Below are positions 61,281 through 64,000 of a stretch of DNA of 64,000 nt, one piece after another. The DNA lies in contig CBDEFX010000002.1 in assembly GCA_965237635.1 (NCBI GenBank), positions 992,001 through 1,056,000 of the forward strand, written 5' to 3'. The DNA is from CBDEFX01 sp965237635 (GTDB taxonomy: Bacteria; Chloroflexota; Dehalococcoidia; Lucifugimonadales; CAUZJF01). The notes under the pieces were generated by a model. The model searched no databases and was not told the DNA's origin. It was given only the letters and a program-made list of their open reading frames with translations. The first letter of the stretch is position 1, and each line of letters opens with the position of its first letter. The position numbers and the translations under genes were made by a program.

Positions 61281-61844
61281 ATGCGTACGCGGATCACCGG
61301 GGGCAAGGACAGGGGCCGTAGGCTCCGTTCGGCGAAAGCGACCGGCCTGAGGCCCACCTCGGAAAGGGTACGAGGGGCCATATTCTCGATGATCGGCCGG
61401 GACGCCGTCGAGGGCAACCGCGTCCTTGACCTGTATGCAGGCACCGGGGCCTTGGGCATCGAAGCCCTCAGCCGAGGAGCAGGGTGGGCCGACTTCGTAG
61501 AGGTCCACGCTGGCAGGTGCGCCGAGATACGAGAAGCCGTACGCGAACTGGGCTTTGCCGCCCACAGTCATGTGTACCGGGCGAGGGTCGAAAAGGGGTT
61601 GGAATCGGTGAAGGGCGGCTACGATCTTGTTCTGATCGACCCGCCGTACGATCTGGACCCATGGGACTTCTTAATGGACCTTTTGAACAGTAGCCGGTTG
61701 GTGAGTGAGAAAGCCCTTGTGGTAGCTGAGCATCGCTACCAACGCCAGCTTGCGGAGGTCTATGGCCGCATGGTTCGAGCTAAAAACCGACGTTACGGCG
61801 ATACCGCTGTCTCGATCTACGAGGTTGGGTCGTCTAATGGCTAG
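61281..61844 (+). CDS. rsmD: 16S rRNA guanine-N2 (G966) methyltransferase
   Basis: 187 residues. Family marks are TRITGGKDRGRRLRSAK, GLRPTSERVRGAIFSMI, the S-adenosylmethionine motif VLDLYAGTGALGIEALSRGA and the catalytic DPPY (LVLIDPPYDLDPW). It overlaps coaD by 8 bases, the usual rsmD-coaD order. No clear ribosome site at the ATG. Confidence 0.95.
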   Translation: MRTRITGGKDRGRRLRSAKATGLRPTSERVRGAIFSMIGRDAVEGNRVLDLYAGTGALGIEALSRGAGWADFVEVHAGRCAEIREAVRELGFAAHSHVYRARVEKGLESVKGGYDLVLIDPPYDLDPWDFLMDLLNSSRLVSEKALVVAEHRYQRQLAEVYGRMVRAKNRRYGDTAVSIYEVGSSNG

Positions 61845-62307
61845 CGCCATCTACCCCGGTAGCTTCGATCCGGTCCACAACGGTCATGTGGACATCGCGG
61901 TCAGGGCCTCACATCTGTTCGATCGGCTCTCCGTAGTGGTATACGACTCGCCTCCAAAACAGGTGCTTTTCACGACGGAACGACGGGTGGCCCTATTCAA
62001 GGAATCCGTGGCACATTTGCCTAATGTCGACGTAACTCCGTTCAGCGGGCTCGTGCCGGCTCACGCAAAGAAGTTAGGGGCGCGATTTATTGTCAGGGGG
62101 CTTAGGGCTGGCTTCGACTTCGAGACAGAGTTCGAGATGGCACTGATGTGGCGGAATCTGGACCCGGAAGTCGATGTTGTCTGTATGATGAGCGCCCTTG
62201 AATATCAGTTCGTTTACTCTAGCCGGATCAAAGAAGTGGCGAAACTAGGAGGTGACATTCGAGGGCTAGTACCTGAGGCCGTAGCTACCGCGTTAAGCAA
62301 AGTTTAG
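61837..62307 (+). CDS. coaD: Phosphopantetheine adenylyltransferase
   Basis: 156 residues from ATG 61837; the frame is open further upstream but over rsmD. Nucleotidyl-transferase motifs: SAIYPGSFDPVHNGHVDIA, FIVRGLRAGFDFETEFEMAL and YQFVYSSRIKEVAKLGG. It makes dephospho-CoA, which feeds the substrate of AcpS encoded 8 kb away. Confidence 0.96.
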   Translation: MASAIYPGSFDPVHNGHVDIAVRASHLFDRLSVVVYDSPPKQVLFTTERRVALFKESVAHLPNVDVTPFSGLVPAHAKKLGARFIVRGLRAGFDFETEFEMALMWRNLDPEVDVVCMMSALEYQFVYSSRIKEVAKLGGDIRGLVPEAVATALSKV

Positions 62308-62322
62308 AGAGCTGCCTCGTGA

Positions 62323-62961
62323 ATGCGAGGCTCTGAAAGGGGGAGTACCATCGAAATCGAAAGGATCATCCAAGAGGTAGAGGCAATATCCAACTCAGCG
62401 ACCCGTGTGCCAGGCTTGCGTAGGCGGGTGATGATCGATCTGGACCGTCTGATCAGCGTGGGAGAAGACTTGAAGTCCTCCGTCCCCTCAGACATCCAGG
62501 AGGCAAGAGAAGTTCTCAAGCAAAAAGAGAGCATCGTCAATCAGGCGCATCTCGAGTCCCGCCGAGTCAAGGAATCGGCCGAGCAAGAGTCCCAGGAGCT
62601 GATGACCGCCTCTCAGCAGGAACATCAGTCCAGGGTGGACGAGACCGAGATTGTGAAGGCGGCTGAGGCGAAGGCCGAAGAGATCAATCAGCAGGCCCTT
62701 CAAGACGCCCAGCAGATAGACCAGGACGCCCAGCGGCGGTCCTACCGCATACTGGAAGAGGCCGAAGCGACAGCCGGCTCTCGACGAGAGGGAGCCGACC
62801 AGTACGCGAGAGAGACCCTGTTCGAGCTCGAGGAACGTCTGTCGGTGCTCCTAGGTCAGGTGCGCAAAGGAATCGACGCGCTGGGCCTGGACGTGGAGGC
62901 CAGGACTCCCGATAGGTCGCCGACCGTTGCGGAGACACTTGAGGAGTTAGCCGTCAGCTAA
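62323..62961 (+). CDS. Coiled-coil protein, DivIVA/ATP-synthase-b-like, hypothetical
   Basis: Up to 212 residues, soluble and almost entirely helical. A first block IERIIQEVEAISNSATRVPG leads to a charged coiled coil (EREVLKQKESIVNQAHLESR-like; residues about 60-150) with regular Glu/Gln/Ala spacing. Similar proteins follow coaD in other Chloroflexota, to my recollection. Start uncertain: ATG 62323 has no good ribosome site, while GGGGGAG lies 5 bases before an in-frame ATC (62350), exactly where the recognisable domain begins. Confidence 0.75.
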   Translation: MRGSERGSTIEIERIIQEVEAISNSATRVPGLRRRVMIDLDRLISVGEDLKSSVPSDIQEAREVLKQKESIVNQAHLESRRVKESAEQESQELMTASQQEHQSRVDETEIVKAAEAKAEEINQQALQDAQQIDQDAQRRSYRILEEAEATAGSRREGADQYARETLFELEERLSVLLGQVRKGIDALGLDVEARTPDRSPTVAETLEELAVS

Positions 62962-63536
62962 CGGCTATCCGTCACGCCTGCCATGGGTTTCTGACGGTCC
63001 ATGGCGGGCGAGCATCCTACGCCTGCGCGACGCGGACCCGGGCATAAGGTACTTTGGGAGCGCTCCTGTCCCTTCTCCCGGCTTTGCGGAGAAGGTGAGC
63101 TTGCCCTGAGTCCACCGAAGGGATGAGGGGGTTCCCTCTGAAACAGAGTGCAACGTCGCTCGCTGAGCAGGTACTCAAGAACAGCGGCCATATATCCACA
63201 TCCAGGACAAGGCATCATGGAAGTAACATTCGGAGCGCTCTTGGCACTTATTCCGGGGTGGGAGAAGGTTAGTCCCTACCCGGAGTCTGTCGAGGGGATG
63301 GGGGGGATACCGTGGAACACAGTTGCGACGCTGCTTCCTGAGCACTTACATGAGGATTTCGCCGAACGAGTATTTGATGCGCCTGAGCGCCGTTTTCCCT
63401 CTCCGGCCATCGGGGTGGCCAGCCGCGAGAACCTTGCCAGGGACTACGCGACTGCTTCAGTGTCCACCACCTAGACACCCCGCCTTTCCACCACAAATCA
63501 CCTCAAACTTGTCTCCTTGAGTCCCGGACACAAGGC
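62962..63536. other. Intergenic interval with repeats, 575 bp
   Basis: A CCCTTCTCCCGGCTTTGCGG/GAGAAG element near 63065-63095 is followed by CTTGCCCTGAGTCCACCGAAGG. An open frame of 108 codons at 63148-63474 lacks a ribosome site and looks non-coding, so no gene is called. A CTTGTCTCCTTGAGTCCCGG segment near 63508 resembles the type-C family. Confidence 0.5.
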
Positions 63537-63576
63537 AACGAGCTACGGGCCACCGCGCAGTGGCCCGTAGCTCGTT
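63537..63576. terminator. Strong hairpin terminator
   Basis: 17-bp perfect stem AACGAGCTACGGGCCAC / GTGGCCCGTAGCTCGTT with a 6-base loop, 25 bases beyond the stop of the minus-strand gene that follows. Confidence 0.75.
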
Positions 63577-63601
63577 TGAAGAGGGGAGGCGAATCCAGAG
63601 A

Positions 63602-64000
63602 CTAAAGGTCTCCTAGCTGCGTCGGAGTCTCGGTACCCACCTGCCGGGGCATCCGGTGAGGGCGAATCTGGACTACTTCGGTATCGATTCCCGACCCCAC
63701 GCCGCCGCCAAATCCCGTACTGCTGCTGGTTGACCGGTAGACTCCGGTGACTTCGATCTCGCGACGCGTCTGGATCGCAACGAAGCCGTCTACTAGCTTG
63801 TCTCGGTTGTCGAGCCTGCTAGCGCCGTCCGCAGCAGAGTCGATGTCGTGCACCAGCACGTCGATGCAGCGGAGCACGAGGGTCTGGGCCTCGGACACGT
63901 GCTCAGCTAGACGTGTATGGCCCTGCTTCTCCGCATGCTCTGCCAGCCGGCCCAACGTCTTGGCTATCCGGCGCTCAAGCTGGAGCGCCGCGCGGAGGTA
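63602..64000 (-). CDS. Hypothetical protein, 3' part only
   Basis: 133 codons are visible and the frame stays open at the window edge, so the start lies outside. The visible part begins with helices (ALQLERRIAKTLGRLAEHAE, EAQTLVLRCIDVLVHDIDSA), then a beta-like segment (DGFVAIQTRREIEVTGVYRS) and a Ser/Gly-rich low-complexity stretch (STSSSTGFGGGVGSG) before the end. Not recognised. Confidence 0.6.
   Translation of the reverse strand, partial: YLRAALQLERRIAKTLGRLAEHAEKQGHTRLAEHVSEAQTLVLRCIDVLVHDIDSAADGASRLDNRDKLVDGFVAIQTRREIEVTGVYRSTSSSTGFGGGVGSGIDTEVVQIRPHRMPRQVGTETPTQLGDL

Noticed and set aside
63148..63474. 108-codon plus-strand frame
   Set aside because: No ribosome site, begins in repeat sequence, no recognisable domain.
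1..64000. CRISPR arrays, tRNA and rRNA genes
   Set aside because: No regularly spaced direct repeats, and no cloverleaf or rRNA-like stretch was noticed by eye; a tRNAscan run would be needed to exclude tRNAs fully.

Overview
The window is a GC-rich bacterial chromosome segment, most likely from an uncultured member of the Chloroflexota (Dehalococcoidia/SAR202-like). That placement is inferred from the mix of surface lipoproteins with Pro/Thr linkers, a PAC2-family protein, a DUF3179 lipoprotein, a Yx(FWY)xxD-repeat lipoprotein, menaquinone methylation, and housekeeping genes scattered in small operons between many short hairpin repeats. No rRNA, tRNA or CRISPR array was recognised.

Layout. 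1-7.3 kb: the 3' part of an Lhr helicase gene, a TIM-barrel glycosidase-like protein, a two-domain universal stress protein and a convergent RRM protein, separated by a bidirectional terminator. 8.2-11 kb: a stand-alone Lrp/AsnC ligand-binding domain, a minus-strand group (FHA protein, 55-residue membrane protein, ABM-like protein) and a divergent PAC2 protein. 11.2-12.6 kb: an IS66-type element. 12.7-18.6 kb: exported proteins and lipoproteins (thioredoxin-like, Ig-like, vWA-like with an FHA-like tail, cyclophilin). 18.9-21.3 kb: a homodimeric pyruvate dehydrogenase E1. 21.4-26.6 kb: a gene graveyard with remnants of a sugar isomerase, a nuclease, an LRR protein and a serine recombinase around an IS256 element and IS1380 copy 1. 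26.7-35.1 kb: pheS, pheT, moeA, ilvE and a PAP2-like protein. 35.2-41.1 kb: a decayed ABC transporter region with a frameshifted ATPase, a truncated permease and a tandem ABC exporter cut by IS1380 copy 2. 41.5-48.2 kb: a malate/lactate dehydrogenase family enzyme, the DUF3179 lipoprotein, a SelA-like PLP enzyme and a repeat lipoprotein. 48.3-49.7 kb: an AbrB/Doc toxin-antitoxin pair and a DUF4160/DUF2442 pair. 49.8-56.4 kb: folD-queA-hypothetical diverging from metF, then acpS, nnr and menG, with two inverted 165-bp MITE-like elements. 56.7-59 kb: a DUF1684 gene interrupted by IS1380 copy 3. 59-64 kb: greA-lysS, rsmD-coaD, a coiled-coil protein and the 3' part of an unknown gene.

The most interesting signal is in the DUF3179 lipoprotein. 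One in-frame TGA (43570-43572) splits the reading frame exactly where the family has the first Cys of its Y-C-x-L-C motif, and a small hairpin follows within 35 nt. The simplest reading is a selenocysteine codon. A SelA-family PLP enzyme is the next gene upstream on the same strand, but it looks like a short SelA-like paralogue rather than proven selenocysteine synthase.

Mobile DNA has shaped the window. Three IS1380 copies each keep a 5-bp target duplication, and removing two of them in silico restores the interrupted genes in frame. An IS66 element and an IS256 element are also present, as are the two near-identical MITE-like copies and at least five families of dispersed intergenic hairpin repeats, some lying between genes that normally form one operon (pheS-pheT).
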